DNA from: Macrosoma leucophasiata
Lineage: Eukaryota > Arthropoda > Insecta > Lepidoptera > Hedylidae
Assembly (NCBI GenBank): GCA_036365455.1
Contig: JAWQUS010000017.1
Location: 6,944,001-7,008,000, forward strand
Length of the DNA: 64,000 nucleotides
Direction: 5' to 3'
Shown here: piece by piece, positions 1 to 11,262 of the stretch
Position numbering within the stretch: the first letter of the stretch is position 1
Layout of the letters: every line of letters begins with the position of its first letter
Program-made: the position numbers and the translations under genes
Notes under the pieces: model-generated
What the model was told of the DNA's origin: nothing
The model's input: the letters and a program-made list of their open reading frames with translations, nothing else
Database searches by the model: none

Positions 1-118
1 ATCCGAAATACCTCACACGAACACACGCAAACAGAGTATTTAGTAGTGATAGAGACTCAACCCTTCAAATCTCTACATATACATGATACATATACCAAAA
101 CAACACTTTTTACAATTT

Positions 119-143
119 TTGTCTGTCTGTCTGTCTGTCTGTT
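119..143. repeat. (GTCT)n microsatellite
   Basis: A run of GTCT units sits at the edge of a longer interspersed repeat. The same GTCT/CAGA stretch recurs in reverse orientation near 28710-28730 in a related repeat copy, so it belongs to that repeat rather than being an isolated microsatellite. Confidence 0.85.
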
Positions 144-187
144 TGGCGGGGCCAATATTGGGAACGGCAGGACCGCTTTTGACGGGA

Positions 188-480
188 CTTTTATCTCCAT
201 ACATCCATACATACATACATACCTACATACAAATAAGTAGAATTGGAGTGTATCCGACTTTGACGGGACTTCCATGGGCAGGTAGCTGATGTAATAAGTA
301 GTAACTTAGGCTACTTTTATCTCCATACAACCATACATACATACCTACATTCAAATTAATAGAATTTGAGAGTCTCTGATTTTGACGGGACTTTCACTGG
401 CAGATAGCTGATGTAATAAGGAGTAACTGAGGCTACTTTTATACTAGCTGCGCCCACGACTTCGTCCGAGTAGATACTGA
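188..480 (-). repeat. Lepidopteran GTCT-type interspersed repeat with a 123-bp internal tandem duplication
   Basis: Two units of about 123 bp (roughly 191-313 and 315-436) run in tandem; each holds ATCTCCATAC, a CATA-rich stretch, TTGACGGGACTT and TAGCTGATGTAATAAG. The unit recurs inverted at 28570-28860, where it reads AAAGTAGCCTAAGTTACTCC and then CGGTCCAGCCGTTCC. The repeat also includes a GACGAAGTCG/GCAGCTAG segment typical of lepidopteran Helitron 3' ends. Its class is not certain; it could be Helitron-derived or an RTE-type 3' end. Confidence 0.6.
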
Positions 481-531
481 ACAATCATATTTTTTTCTCA
501 CGTGGACGAAGTCGCGGGCACAGCGAGTAAA
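448..531. repeat. Two Helitron-like 3' ends in inverted orientation
   Basis: CTAGCTGCGCCCACGACTTC near 453 and GACGAAGTCGCGGGCACAG near 504-522 face each other, giving imperfect ~19-bp inverted arms around a 30-bp spacer. The motif is the usual lepidopteran Helitron 3' end; the right arm's expected CTAG is changed to CGAG. Confidence 0.5.
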
Positions 532-750
532 TAATATGAATAGCATTGCTGTATATAATTGTGTTGTGTAAATTTATTCTAGGCTTGGAATCACCCTTAT
601 TGTATTAACAACATCGTGTGGGTAATAAATCACTATATTGATAATCGCTTTTCTCGCCTGTGGTGCAACTATTTTTGCCTTATGAACGATATTATTGTGT
701 TCTGATAATTCCTCGAAATATATTTAAATTGTTTCGACATCGTTATCATC

Positions 751-770
751 ATATATATATATATATATAT
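751..770. repeat. (AT)n microsatellite
   Basis: A short AT dinucleotide run followed by poly-T. Other AT runs occur at about 1386-1402 and 15376-15410. Confidence 0.8.
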
Positions 771-952
771 TTTTTTTTATATTGACAGCATTTACCTGAA
801 AAGGTTTGTAATATCAAATAGAAATAAGGAGCGGAGGAGATCTCAATCTCTCATAATGGTGGCGCCAGCTCACGAGAAAAATATGATCTGATATGATATG
901 TAATATATTGATCTTCTATTGTAATGTGGACGATAACGTCCGCTCGATACTC

Positions 953-1321
953 AAGAAGCGCGCATGGCCCAGCGGCTGGTGTAGATCGTAAACGATCTAC
1001 TCGGTTAAGCACTACGGGCGCGGTTGGGTAGTGTGATGGGTGACCGCTAGTGGCAAATTAAATGTGCGTTTCCGTGCTTCGGAGGGCAAGTTAAACCGTC
1101 GGTCCCGGTTGCTATCGATGGATAGCAGTCGTTAAATCTTGTCGGAGGCCTTATGGGCGGTTTGAAAACATTCGACAGCGGGTTGGCCACTAACCCACCC
1201 ACCTCCACAAATCCGCATAGGAGCAGCGTGGTGGAGTAAGCTCCAGGCCTCCCCCCAAAAAGGGGAGAGACTCGTGCCCGGCAGTGGGACGTATAATGGG
1301 TTGCCATTATTACTATTATTC
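953..1321 (+). mobile_element. 5S rRNA-derived SINE, copy 1
   Basis: One of four copies of a ~365-bp family (others at 6241, 9780 and 14693). Bases 994-1047 resemble the internal part of 5S rRNA: GGTTAAGCACTACGGGC matches the box A region and GTGATGGGTGACCGC the box C region of animal 5S genes, so this is a class-3 (5S-type) SINE head. A GC-rich body follows, then GACTCGTGCCC, GTGGGACGTATAATGGG and an ATT-repeat tail. The tail runs into the 3' side of the R4/Dong-like LINE at 1322-2680, and the rest of the TTA repeat reappears at 2681-2699. The 5' target duplication is not clear. Confidence 0.8.
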
Positions 1322-2680
1322 CACGTATTTATTGATTCAACTTATTTTATAATTTTTTACATATATATGTATAAAAAAAAACAACATATATATATATATA
1401 TAAAAAAATAAAAAATAGTGTGCCGCCGGCAGCGGGAGCAGGGTTCAAGCTGCCGGTGGTTAGGGACACAGAGACAGGAACGAGATTCTCATCATGCTGG
1501 ACGGTGATGTCGATCATCATTACGCGGCGCTCCGAGCGATCTATCACCACTATATCGGGCTTATTGGCAACAATAGTCCTGTCAGTGATGATAGATCGGT
1601 CCCAATACATCGTGACATGGTCAGTTTCTAGAACTGGGTCGGGCACATACCAGTAGTACGGCACCTCCGCGGCTACAAGACCGTATTTCAAGGCAAGTTG
1701 CTGATGGATTATCCTAGCTACTTGGTTGTGTCTGTGCAAGTATTCGCCGTTTGCAAGACTCGAACAGCCGGAAATAATATGCCTGATTGATTCACCCGGT
1801 CGATGGCATGCCCGACATATGTCGACTGTTCCATCCTTCAGGATAAACTTCTGGTAATAGTTGGTCATTACCACTTCGTCCATAATTGCACAAACAAAAC
1901 CTTCGGTTTCCACAAAGAGGTCACCGAATCGTAGCCAGGCCACAGAAGCTAAGAAATCTACATCGGGCCCATGGAGGGCCCGGTAAAAACGCCCGTGTAG
2001 CTCCTTGCCTTGCCATACAATCCTGCAGTCGCTAGTCGTGAGCACCTCAGGTTTGCGCCAGTTCTTTTTAGCCAAAGAGAGTGGGTTGAGTCCGCTGTCG
2101 ACCGCCACCACATCCCGATGCATCTCTCCGTCGGCGGTCAAGAAGTATTCTCGGAGATTACACACCTCACGGTTGTGTAGGGTCTTAGCGCTTAGAACGC
2201 CACGACCCCCACATTTCCGTGGGATATGTAATCTCATCACCGAAGACCGTGGGTGATGCATGCGATGCGCTGTCAGTAAAGAGTGGACTCTCCTGTCAAA
2301 GGCATCCAGTTCGGTCTGAGTCCACTTGAGTATGCCGAAGGAGTACAGCAAGACCGGCATGACCCAACCATTGAAGGCGCGCACCCTATTACCGCCCGAC
2401 AAAAGACTTTTCACTACTTTTGTCAGGCGACCAAAGAAACGTTCCTTCAACGATTGTCTCATCTCGACCTCGCGTATACCTAAGGCCTGCGCCATACCCA
2501 AGTACTTATAGCTCTCGGTGGCAGAGAGGTTTCGGAACGGGATGGAACCCGGGAGATTCATTCCCTCGGATTCCATTATCTGCCCCTGTCGTACATGCAT
2601 AACAGCGCAGTATTTTATATTTATTACAAATTCCATCCTGATAGAGTTACTAAAGTTTTCAGTTACCTTTAGTAGTACCT
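1322..2680 (-). mobile_element. 5'-truncated R4/Dong-like LINE
   Basis: The minus strand carries the 3' part of an R2-superfamily non-LTR element, cut off within the reverse transcriptase palm. TTA-rich DNA lies at both edges: the SINE tail at 1305-1321 and a TTA repeat at 2681-2699. Dong of Bombyx is known to insert in TAA repeats, so the location fits. The 3' UTR is short and AT-rich (1322-1420, with a TA run and oligo-A/T). Confidence 0.75.
1347..2636 (-). pseudogene. R4/Dong-like reverse transcriptase C-terminus plus restriction-like endonuclease
   Basis: A 429-residue open frame. Near the N-terminus YKYLGMAQALGI is the post-palm RT motif, and the frame stays open a few codons upstream of the ATG. 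A thumb/linker region follows with LPVLLYS-like and DAFDRRVHSLLTAHRMHHP segments. CRACHRPGESIRHIISGC is a CX2CX8HX4C knuckle typical of R2/R4 elements. Downstream, KPDIVVIDRS and MMIDIT give the PD...D core of the restriction-like endonuclease that nicks the target DNA. N-terminal DNA-binding and most RT palm motifs are absent, so it cannot transpose on its own. The last ~30 residues are hydrophobic and translated from AT repeat, probably not original coding. The lack of stops suggests a fairly young insertion. Assignment to R4/Dong rather than R2 proper is from motif recognition. Confidence 0.8.
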
Positions 2681-2699
2681 TATTATTATTATTATTATA

Positions 2700-3495
2700 A
2701 ATACTAGAAAACGACCATAAAATATGATAAAAGTTTTTTCAATGTAGTGAATTTTGTATCTAGAGCTCGGCAAAATATAGTTATATTTCAATACATCGTT
2801 ATGAATAAGACTATAAACTTCAATAAGGGCAGTGTCTGTTCTGACACTAATGTTTTAATCAATGGTGTCGGGCAAACTTCACGTAAGTTGGCAAGTAACT
2901 AGTACGTCGGAAAAGTGAAATAAATGTTGAGCCACCAAAACTTATTTCACTTCTTCGAAGTTTTACCTTATGCTGCACTGATAAGGGTTGACTCAGCAAA
3001 AAATATTTACGAATTTTATTTTGGGAAGTTCAATGTACATGTAGGTAAGCGAATATCTAAAAACACACATTACTTGTAATTGTAGGTATTTACAGAGTAT
3101 GTTTTTAAGAAGTACTTTCAAACTAATGTGCATGTAGTTTTTGTTTGATTATGAAATCACAGTAGAAAATAATTTTAGTGATACTATTTCCTACTGTACC
3201 CGAAAACTCATTTCAAACGAATGAAAATAAGATGAGAACCTACACGTTGACGTTCATGTAAATCAATGTATGTTTTAAAATTTGATGAGGCTAAATATAA
3301 ATATAGCTATTTTAAATGTTCTATGTGTATTGTCGTCACTGAAAACATTAAAGTGTCCTAAAGTGTTTCAACACAGTACAGATCACAAGTAACACAGTAC
3401 TTAAAAAGCATTAATGTCGTTCGTTTTAATTACTACATTCCAATGTCCATATCTTTTTTGTGGCCGTGTTCATAATACAAAGCGATTAATCCAAT
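2700..3495. other. AT-rich unannotated stretch
   Basis: No gene or repeat was recognised. A small imperfect hairpin lies at 2915-2951, with arms AAGTGAAATAA and TTATTTCACTT. Confidence 0.5.
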
Positions 3496-3498
3496 TAA

Positions 3499-3596
3499 AG
3501 CTGCGGCTACATTGTTCCAGCGGTGGTCGCGTCGGTCGCGTAGCTTTGGCGACGTTTTATCAACGCCACCATCAGCGAGTCAATGAAACCGCAGCT
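3499..3596. mobile_element. 98-bp Harbinger-type MITE with TAA target duplication
   Basis: Terminal inverted repeats AGCTGCGGCTACATTG (left) and CAATGAAACCGCAGCT (right) match at 14 of 16 positions. TAA flanks both ends (3496-3498 and 3597-3599), the 3-bp duplication expected of PIF/Harbinger elements. The interior is GC-rich (GGTCGCGTCGGTCGCG) against AT-rich surroundings and carries no coding capacity. Confidence 0.7.
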
Positions 3597-3599
3597 TAA

Positions 3600-5980
3600 C
3601 ATTTAAATGGGTTTAGGCTGCGAATTTTCGAATCTGTAAATACTTTATTACTTGTTGCGCACTAAAGCTACATATTTTGGTACATATTATATAAAAAATG
3701 GTTGAGCATTTAATATTTACCTACCACCAGTGACCATTTCAGGTAGTTGTTAGAACGATCCATTAACTTTGAGCTTTGTTGCGTTTAGCTCTTGTAACGT
3801 TGTATTTTTTCTGGTTTTGAAAATGGTCACAGCGCCATCTAGTTAATCACCGCCGTACTAGGTCAACATTATCAATAGTATCACGTATTCCATACGACGC
3901 ATAGTTCGATTACATAATTTATCTAATACTTATAATTTGTCTTAAAAATACAATTTCGATATTTCCAAATTAAATATTAGATATAACGACAAGAACATAA
4001 TTAAAATATTATTCGGTGAATTTAATTGGCATTGTGGCTGAAAGTCTAAAAAAGACACGAATCCAGGGCCGGTAAAGGGAAAGGTCTGAGAGGTTATTAG
4101 ACGTCATCGGTCATTTGATTTTTCTCTGTGCAACTAGTTAGTGGTGACACACTCGAAATTATGAAAAGGCAGGAAGCCTTGAATATTTTGGCCATCATGG
4201 CCTAAATGCCTATTCAATAGGTATTTTTATCACCAATTGAGGTAAGATCTTCAAGAATCTTTGGATATTTTCTCGTTCACATGTCGATTTGAGAAATGGC
4301 GTGATGACTTCATGTTGGGTTGTTTGTTGCAGCCAGTTTCCCTAATTTTGGGAGGAGATGGGATGCAGAGGCTTTATTCAGTTATGAGATTATACCGAAA
4401 AGTCCTCGTAAGTAATAATTTCCACTTCCACAAGTTTTGTATAGGGAGGCTGTTTGATTCATGTTGAGTTTGGTACTAGATTCTTCATGAACCAAACAGA
4501 GATAATGCAGATTGTAACCAGTGTGATTTTGTTTCAGATGCGGGTTTTTGTTCTTTATTTATTTGTTATTTTGGAATTAGATATTTTGAATTAGTTATTT
4601 TGATTTATCTAATTCATACGTAAATTTGTTCATTGGTTAGGTCATAATTTAGCATAGGGAATCCTCAACTTACCTTTTAAGTACGGATCATTGTTAGAAT
4701 ATTTTTTTCCTTCCCCAATGATGGTGTTAAATCTGACTGACCTGTGGATGCGGGGTGTGACCGGTTACCCTGAAGCCTAGTGGAGTAGAGAATACTGGGC
4801 TCCTCCGTAAGCTGGCTACAAAGGTACCATCTCAAGGATTTGTAGAAAGGATTAGGGTTACCGGCATTACCATGCCCGGGGACAGGTAATAAAGTAAAGT
4901 AAATATATTAAATTAAATGAATAAAGGAGCAGTAATCGTCACCACTCGAACCATTTCATATTCACGACCCTGTTTTCTTGATAGTTTGTTACTGGATCAC
5001 ATTGGTAAAAGCATGAAATAGGAATTTGTAAGTTACAATTTAAAAACATAGGTTAAATAAATAAATATCAGTGTACCAAACAAACAGCTTTTTATTCAAC
5101 TCGTTCATTTACAGAACGGGGTTTCAGTCTTGATAATATTCTGAGAGTCCGGCTCGCAACCATCTTTCACTCTGTTTAGTCAAATTGCTGGGCTTATCCC
5201 CTTTAAGTTGCAAATAAATTATGCTATAAGTATGCACAGTCGTGAAACATGCAGAGAGCCAGATCGTCCGATTACTCAAGGACACGTCAGCGACTTAGGT
5301 ACGTTCGATAACATTTGCAGCATAGAGAAAATGTTATAGCTTGTTTTGGTTACTAGCCGCGTCCGACAGTATGTTAGCAGCTTTATTCATTATCGTACGA
5401 GTATGTTAACTAAAGCATTGTTTATGACTCTTTTGTCTTTACCTATCTTACGCAATTGACAAGAACAAAGCATATTAGGTGTATAAAATGTGCATTCTAT
5501 GCATAGATAGGGCATAAAAGTTTTGTTTTTTTCTTAAATTAGGTAAATGTAAAATTTCTAAATTTTCTTCTGTAATTAAACATTGCTCAAAGTGAACTAA
5601 ACAATTTTCTTATTAACTCTAGACATTACCGAGAGAGTTCTTATTAACAATTTTATGGTAGCGTCAATAGAAAGTGAAACACTAATTAAAGATGTGTACC
5701 TTGGCGGATTTTCATTCTTACTACCGTTTTATCTGAAATCATGAAGCGTGCTATTAGATAATGGAGGTTAAGTAGTAATTAGTACTTGCTTATGGTACAC
5801 CATCCCATGATTACATTGAAACTGTTTCATTACACTAATACTAAAATACGAAAGCGTCTGTTACTCGTTGCGGCCGTCTGTTTGAACTCGTGCCATAAAT
5901 TTAATGTTAATAGTAAAATAAAACGTATGGAGGTACAATACGCAGCAAGTTAATATATTGCACATCGAGCCTAGGAGAGA
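3600..5980. other. Mostly unannotated; possible retroposon fragment at 4738-4905
   Basis: No gene was recognised. The 4738-4880 segment is GC-richer (GATGCGGGGTGTGACCGG, CATGCCCGGGGACAGG) and ends in a TAATAAAGTAAAGTAAA tail, which looks like a truncated retroposon 3' end, but I see no partner copy or target duplication here. GCGCCATCTAGTTAAT near 3833 resembles a common lepidopteran repeat phrase. Confidence 0.4.
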
Positions 5981-5981
5981 G

Positions 5982-6164
5982 ACTTAGAATAATTTCGGCT
6001 ATGTAGAGCGTTATATCTTTCGCACAAAACCTATCAGACGTTTGTCGACCATTTCGATCAAGTTTTGACCAATCACACACCGAACTATTAGTGCTTACGT
6101 AGGCAGTGTGCAGCAGAGATAACGCTCTACGAACTCGAAACAAGCCGTTTGTCTCTTGATGAGC
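5982..6164 (+). mobile_element. MITE with long imperfect TIRs, copy 1
   Basis: The left arm (TTTCGGCTATGTAGAGCGTTAT) and right arm (ATAACGCTCTACGAACTCGAAA) are near-complementary over about 22 bp, with weaker matching outwards to GAGAC/GTCTC. The interior GTTTGTCGACCATTTTCG-like and CTTACGTAGGCAGTGTGC segments recur in reverse orientation at 50990-51190. The superfamily is unknown and no clear target duplication is seen. Confidence 0.6.
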
Positions 6165-6240
6165 ACTGTATATAGTTGTTCCTAAGTCAAAAATGACTTA
6201 CATCGACAAAATAATTTGAGTACTGTATAAACGGGTCGCT

Positions 6241-6610
6241 GAGCGAGTCGAAGCGCGCATAGCCCAACGGCTGGTGTGGATCATAGGCGATCTACTTGGT
6301 TAAGCACTACGGGCGCGGTCGGGTAGTGTGATGGGTGACCGCTAGTGGCAAATTTTATGCGCGTTTCCGTGCTTCGGAGGACACGTTAAGCCGTCGGTCC
6401 CGGTTGCTATCGATAGATAGCAGTCGTTAAACCTTGTCGGAGGCCTTATGGGCGGTTTGAAAACATCCGACAGCGGGTTGGCCACTAACCCACCAACCTC
6501 CACCAATCCGCATTGGAGCAGCGTCATGGAGTAAGCTCCAGGCCTCCCCCCAAAAAAGGGGAGAGACTCGTGCCCAGCAGTGGGACGTATAATGGGTTGC
6601 CATTATTATT
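6241..6610 (+). mobile_element. 5S rRNA-derived SINE, copy 2, with perfect 13-bp TSD
   Basis: A full copy of the 5S-headed SINE: TTAAGCACTACGGGCGCGG near 6300 and GTGATGGGTGACCGC near 6328 are the 5S-like boxes, and the tail is CATTATTATT. TAAACGGGTCGCT occurs at 6228-6240 and again at 6610-6622, a perfect 13-bp target duplication that fixes both ends and shows LINE-type retroposition. Confidence 0.88.
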
Positions 6611-6622
6611 AAACGGGTCGCT

Positions 6623-8890
6623 AGTCATGAATAAAATGTGCTTATCATGTATATTTTAAATAATGATATTCATCGATCGAACCGTTCCTTCTGAGTATTA
6701 TTGGTCCAATATTTATTTTATTGCAAATTAGTGACTTTTATTTTACTCCGACAGTTTCCTAAATATTTACACAATTAACGAGTAGAAAAACCATTCTGCT
6801 GAAGCAAAATTTGATAACATAATTATTATTATTTCTTTTATACAACTATTTCAGAGTTGAAGCTCTGAATAATTATAACGATAACAGTAACGTTGCATGA
6901 ATTATTTACTTACATGCTCATATATATTAATTATGTCCCACGGCTGCTCCTTGCGCAACCCCGCCGATTTATAGACTTCGCACCGCAGCGGAAATTTAGC
7001 GGCTATTAAGCTAAAACGGTTTAGTGCGCACCTTGTTAACTCGATAGTTCAAAAGTACGATCCCGGTTAACCCGCAAACAAATATGTGTAGCTAAATTGA
7101 ACGCTATCGGATAACGGGCTATCGATATATACATTTATGGTTTTGTTTTCATTATATTTGCTGGTTAGATGATACTTTGATTATGTTATGGTTTCCTGAA
7201 TATCTATGCATATTGAAGGAAATGTATACGCTGTTTGGGTAAGGATTCTCGTTGAATGTCTCAAATAAACTCTTCTCTTACCTACCCAAGACGAAGTTTT
7301 ACGCCACTATATTGTGGATTTATTCTTTTCGTTTTACTCCGTTCAATGTTTCTTAAAATCTAAAAACATAATACCAAAGAGGTTAGTTTTATAATGTATC
7401 TGGTGCTAGCTTTCCCGTGTGCTAATAAAATAAAATAATGAAAAATGACGTTGCGATAACATAGCTTGAACAGTGCTACTTAGTTTTAATCTATCTGATT
7501 TGATATTTTCAATTTAATAATAATTATTCCTGTTCATTGTCATTTTTTTATTCACAGAAAATACGTCCGAGCTATTTAAGAAGAGTCACATAATTGTCAG
7601 CCACAAAAGCATAAAAGTCTTATCCACTCATCTCTGTTACGCTGAAAGTGCTGCTTTATTGCTAAACTGCATATCATTAAGGCGTTCCGCCTAGCTTCTT
7701 ACTTAACCTAGATTTAATTCATCACATTGAAATAAATTCCCAACGAGTTTTGCTTTCGCAAAGAAAATAGTTTCAGCAAAAGGAGAATTCTGGGAAGCAA
7801 TAACAATAATTGAAGCTATTTCGTTTTCTATACATAATTTTAATACTTCGTTTGGAAAAGTGATTAGAAAACCAGTTTGCGTACCACCAGCCAAACATTT
7901 CGGGTGATTCAGAGCATGTGAATATTGTACACATGTAAGTACGTTTAACTAAGCGAGTTTCTGACGTCGCGTAAATACGTTGCTTTATAACCGTTGGATA
8001 CAACAATGAAATGTGTTCTTGCAGCTCCTACTATTTGTTTCGAGTTGCAAGGTCTTTTCTCGGGTGCTCTAGAATTGAGTTGACATATTTCTTTAAGTTG
8101 CTTCTTAAGGAGACTAGTCAACTTAACTCATGTTACTAATAAGAAGTAGACTTTGTTGTGTAATGTTTGGTGCTTATTCTTTATTTCAAGTATCATCTGA
8201 CGACCTATATAAAAAGTTTCATTGTTATAATATTCGTTTTTTTTTTGGCAGTAGTTATGGAAGCTCAGTTAAGTAGGTTTGCTTTTTTAATTGATATAAT
8301 TCATATGTTTTTGTTGTATCAATACTTCCATTTTATATGTCGTTAAGGGTAGGTTGTCTCAATGAAAATATGGACTAAAGGAAATATATTTCTGTTACCA
8401 ATACTTTTAATCAAATGAGAATTGATGCTACCAGCAGCATATAAACAACAAGTCGAGGTAACAATTACTTTCATTCTCGAGTTTCACAGCTCTAGAATTG
8501 CTGTAACAATCGCATTTGCAGCTAGATAACTTGATTAAAAAATAACGTAAATTTGAAGATATATATGATAAATTTGAAAGATTTGAAGGCAAATTTTAAT
8601 CAAAATCTGTTGATATTATAATTTGATCTGAGTCTAGCGAATGTAGTAGTGGTATGTTGAAGCTAGAACAAATACGTTATAGTAATAGTGTAAACACGAG
8701 TCTCCAATTCGCTACATGTAATGTAGTTTCGCGGCCAACGTCTAAGTGCAGCACATTATTTGTCGCCGCCGCTCTGGTGTATTCCAGCAACTGTCGTCTG
8801 TGAGATACCGAAGGAGATTGCCTTAGTACTTCAAACAAACAATGCGCTTTTCATATTTGAATATTCACAATTGATGATATATTTAATTAA
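6623..8890. other. AT-rich unannotated stretch
   Basis: No coding region, RNA gene or recognised repeat. A GC-richer patch at 8728-8800 (TTTGTCGCCGCCGCTCTGG) has no assignable identity. Confidence 0.5.
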
Positions 8891-8892
8891 AT

Positions 8893-9098
8893 AATATACG
8901 CTTACACTCACAGCCCCACAGTAGGTATAAACCTGTGTCGTGGGTGCCGTTGTACACATACAACACATACACAAATACCCAGACCCGAAACAAATATCTG
9001 TAGGCCATACAAATATTTGTTCCGGTGCGGGGACCGAACCCGCGACCCTTCGAATCAAACGATGGTTTCGCACCGCTGGACTAGCCGGGTCGTCCATA
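8893..9098 (-). mobile_element. tRNA-derived SINE, copy 1
   Basis: On the minus strand the head has a box A-like CTAGTCCAGCGGT and a box B GGTTCGGTCCC (complement of 9031-9040), as in tRNA-derived Pol III promoters. A family-specific body follows (TACAACGGCACCCACGACAC, then GGCTGTGAGTGTAAGCG). Related copies lie at 44890-45121 (minus, 12-bp TSD) and 15264-15375 (plus, 5'-truncated). Confidence 0.8.
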
Positions 9099-9404
9099 TT
9101 TATATCATAACAAATTATAAAACACGCAGATGATGGAAATTAAACTCAGTTTAAGTACATAATTCTTTATTAAAAAAAACGTTAAGATATTTAAGTCATC
9201 ATTCATTCATCATCATATACATTTTAAGAAAATGTCTACAATACTAATAACATTGGAGTAGGTTAGCAAATCAAGTTTTTGTTATTAAAATTGTTCTTCT
9301 TTGCATGAAATAGATAAAGTTGAAGAAAGAGTAAATTGCTTATTTACTAGCTTTACTTAAAATAATATCAACCATGTTTGTTTCCATTCAACTTAGAATA
9401 TTTA

Positions 9405-9550
9405 TAGGCCATCTTAGGCCTCAGGAGTGGTAACGCATCTGCATTTTGACCTTGGTCTTCATGTGGGTGTCTATAGGCTGCAGTCATCACTTAACATCAA
9501 TGTAAACTGCATGCTTGTTTGCCACGACCATTACATTAAAAAAAAAAAAA
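9405..9550 (+). mobile_element. SINE-B, 5'-truncated copy
   Basis: Matches the 3' half of the ~290-bp SINE-B family: AGGCCTCAGGAGTGGTAACG, CTGCAGTCATCACTTAACAT, GCATGCTTGTTTGCCAC, then oligo-A at 9538-9550. Confidence 0.8.
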
Positions 9551-9779
9551 TTATACTAATATTGATTTTATGTTTTCATGTGAACAAGATAAAAATAATT
9601 TGCAATGCAATAAAATACACCTTAAAACAGATTTTTTAATCACTTTTTTGGTATAGAGTTCTATCCAAGATAATTATGCAAATATAAGTTTTGTGTCGGA
9701 ATTTTGCCGACTTCCTTTAGAAATAGAAACATTGAAAAAAGTATAATTAGCAGTTTATATTACACCATTTAAATCGGTG

Positions 9780-10142
9780 AAGCGCGCATGGCCCGGCGGT
9801 TGGTGTAGATCGTAAGCGATCTAATCGGTTAAGCACTACGGACGCGGTCGGGTAGTGTGATGGGTGACCGCTAGTGGTAAATTAAATGCGCGTTTCCTTG
9901 CTTCGGAGGGCACGTTAAGCCGTCGGTCCCGGTTGCTATCGATAGATAGCAGTCGTTAAACCTTGTTGGAGGCCTTATGGGCGGCTTGAAAACATCCGAC
10001 AGCGGGTTGGCCACTAACCCACCTCCACCAATCCGCATTGGAGCAGCGTGGTGGAGTAAGCTCCAGGACTCCAAACAAAAAAAAGGGGAGAGACTCGTGC
10101 CCAGCAGTGGGACGTATAATGGGTTGCCATTATTATATTATT
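9780..10142 (+). mobile_element. 5S rRNA-derived SINE, copy 3
   Basis: 5S-like region at about 9818-9871 and a TTA-type tail at 10128-10142. Flanks ATTTAAATCGGT (9767-9778) and ATTTAAAGTGGT (10143-10154) agree at 10 of 12 positions, an aged target duplication. The usual CCCCCCAAAA stretch before GGGGAGAGACTCG is altered to AAACAAAAAAA. Confidence 0.82.
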
Positions 10143-10519
10143 ATTTAAAGTGGTAAAAACCGTGAGGGTTCAATATTTTATTATCTTTTAATCATCAAGG
10201 GCAGATTCGGACTAACTGGGGTATTTTCATACTCCAATAACAAATAAGGTCTTCCCTAGATTTTAATGAACATAAAATATGCCAAACGAGTTATAGTTTC
10301 ACTTTGACAAATTAATAGGCTTTAATGACAAAATTATGTGCCGTAATGGCGCTGTAAATTATTATTAATGTTTGGATTCGGGACAAAAACGTTGTCATCG
10401 CACAGAGAGTACCTATTGTTTGGGGATCATTTTTCGCAGTTAATTTAACAAATATTTTTATTATACTTCGTAAATCATTTATTTCATTTGTTTTTCTAGC
10501 CAGAGATATGTTCTTTATT

Positions 10520-10810
10520 TTTTTTTTTTGTAATGCAAGTGGCAAACAAGCGTGCAGTTCACATTGTTGTTAAGTGATAACTGCAGCCTATAGACACACA
10601 CGCAAAGACCAAGGTCAAAATGCAGATGCGTTACAACTCCAGAGGCCTAAGGTGTTATGCCTCTGTGCCGGAAATAACAAGGCGTACATTAACACCTGAC
10701 CGGAACACGTTAGTGCTGAACACTACCATTTAGTGGCAAGTATATTGCGGTGGTACCTACGCCGCGAGCTCCGTCACTGGAGGTAGTAGTATTGGTGGTA
10801 GACCACCAGT
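10520..10810 (-). mobile_element. SINE-B, near full-length
   Basis: Poly-T at the low-coordinate end is the complement of the poly-A tail. GTGGCAAACAAGCGTGCAG, then GGAAATAACAAGGCGTACAT, then ACCACCAGT at the 5' terminus. The 5' end is rearranged, with an extra TAGTAGTATTGGTGG. Confidence 0.82.
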
Positions 10811-10830
10811 AAAAAAATATATTTTATTTT

Positions 10831-11067
10831 TCATTTATGTCATGAAGTAACAAACAAGCATACAGTTCACATTGCGGGTAAATAAATACGGCAGCCTATA
10901 AATATCTAGGTACATAAAAACTAGGGATTCAATGCAGTTACCACTCCAGGTCAAAGTTGTTATGCTTCTGCGCCAGAAATTTTATTAAAGGACCATGAAT
11001 TACCACGTGGCCGAAGCACGATAGAGCTGTACACTATCATTTAGCGGCAGATAGAATAGGTAACCAG
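10831..11067 (-). mobile_element. SINE-B, diverged copy
   Basis: Recognisable but decayed: AACAAACAAGCATACAGTTC, GCCGAAGCACGATAGAGC and ATTTAGCGGCAGATAG match the family; the 5' terminus is missing. Confidence 0.65.
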
Positions 11068-11262
11068 GTTTTGAAGTTTTTTTTATAAATAACCCAATTA
11101 TATTCATGTTTAAGTTTTTTGGCTTGAAACGCATCTTTTTTACTTATTTCAATCTATTTTTGACGTCAGAACATTCGTTAATTGATTATTTGTTCTGTTA
11201 TTTATATTTTGAACTTCTTCACACATTCCAGAGTTTTCTGAGGTAAAATTGTTACAATCAAA

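Noticed and set aside
119..240. CRISPR-like or regulatory array from short CATA and GTCT repeats
   Set aside because: Simple microsatellite arrays with no unique spacers, in a eukaryotic repeat context.
994..1047. Possible genuine 5S rRNA gene
   Set aside because: Only the internal part matches; the 5' third and 3' end of 5S are missing, and the segment is repeated four times with a common non-5S body and TSDs.
1047..1307. Open frames of 60-86 codons inside 5S-SINE copies (also 6342, 9871, 14787)
   Set aside because: They repeat because the SINE repeats; no start context, motif or independent conservation.
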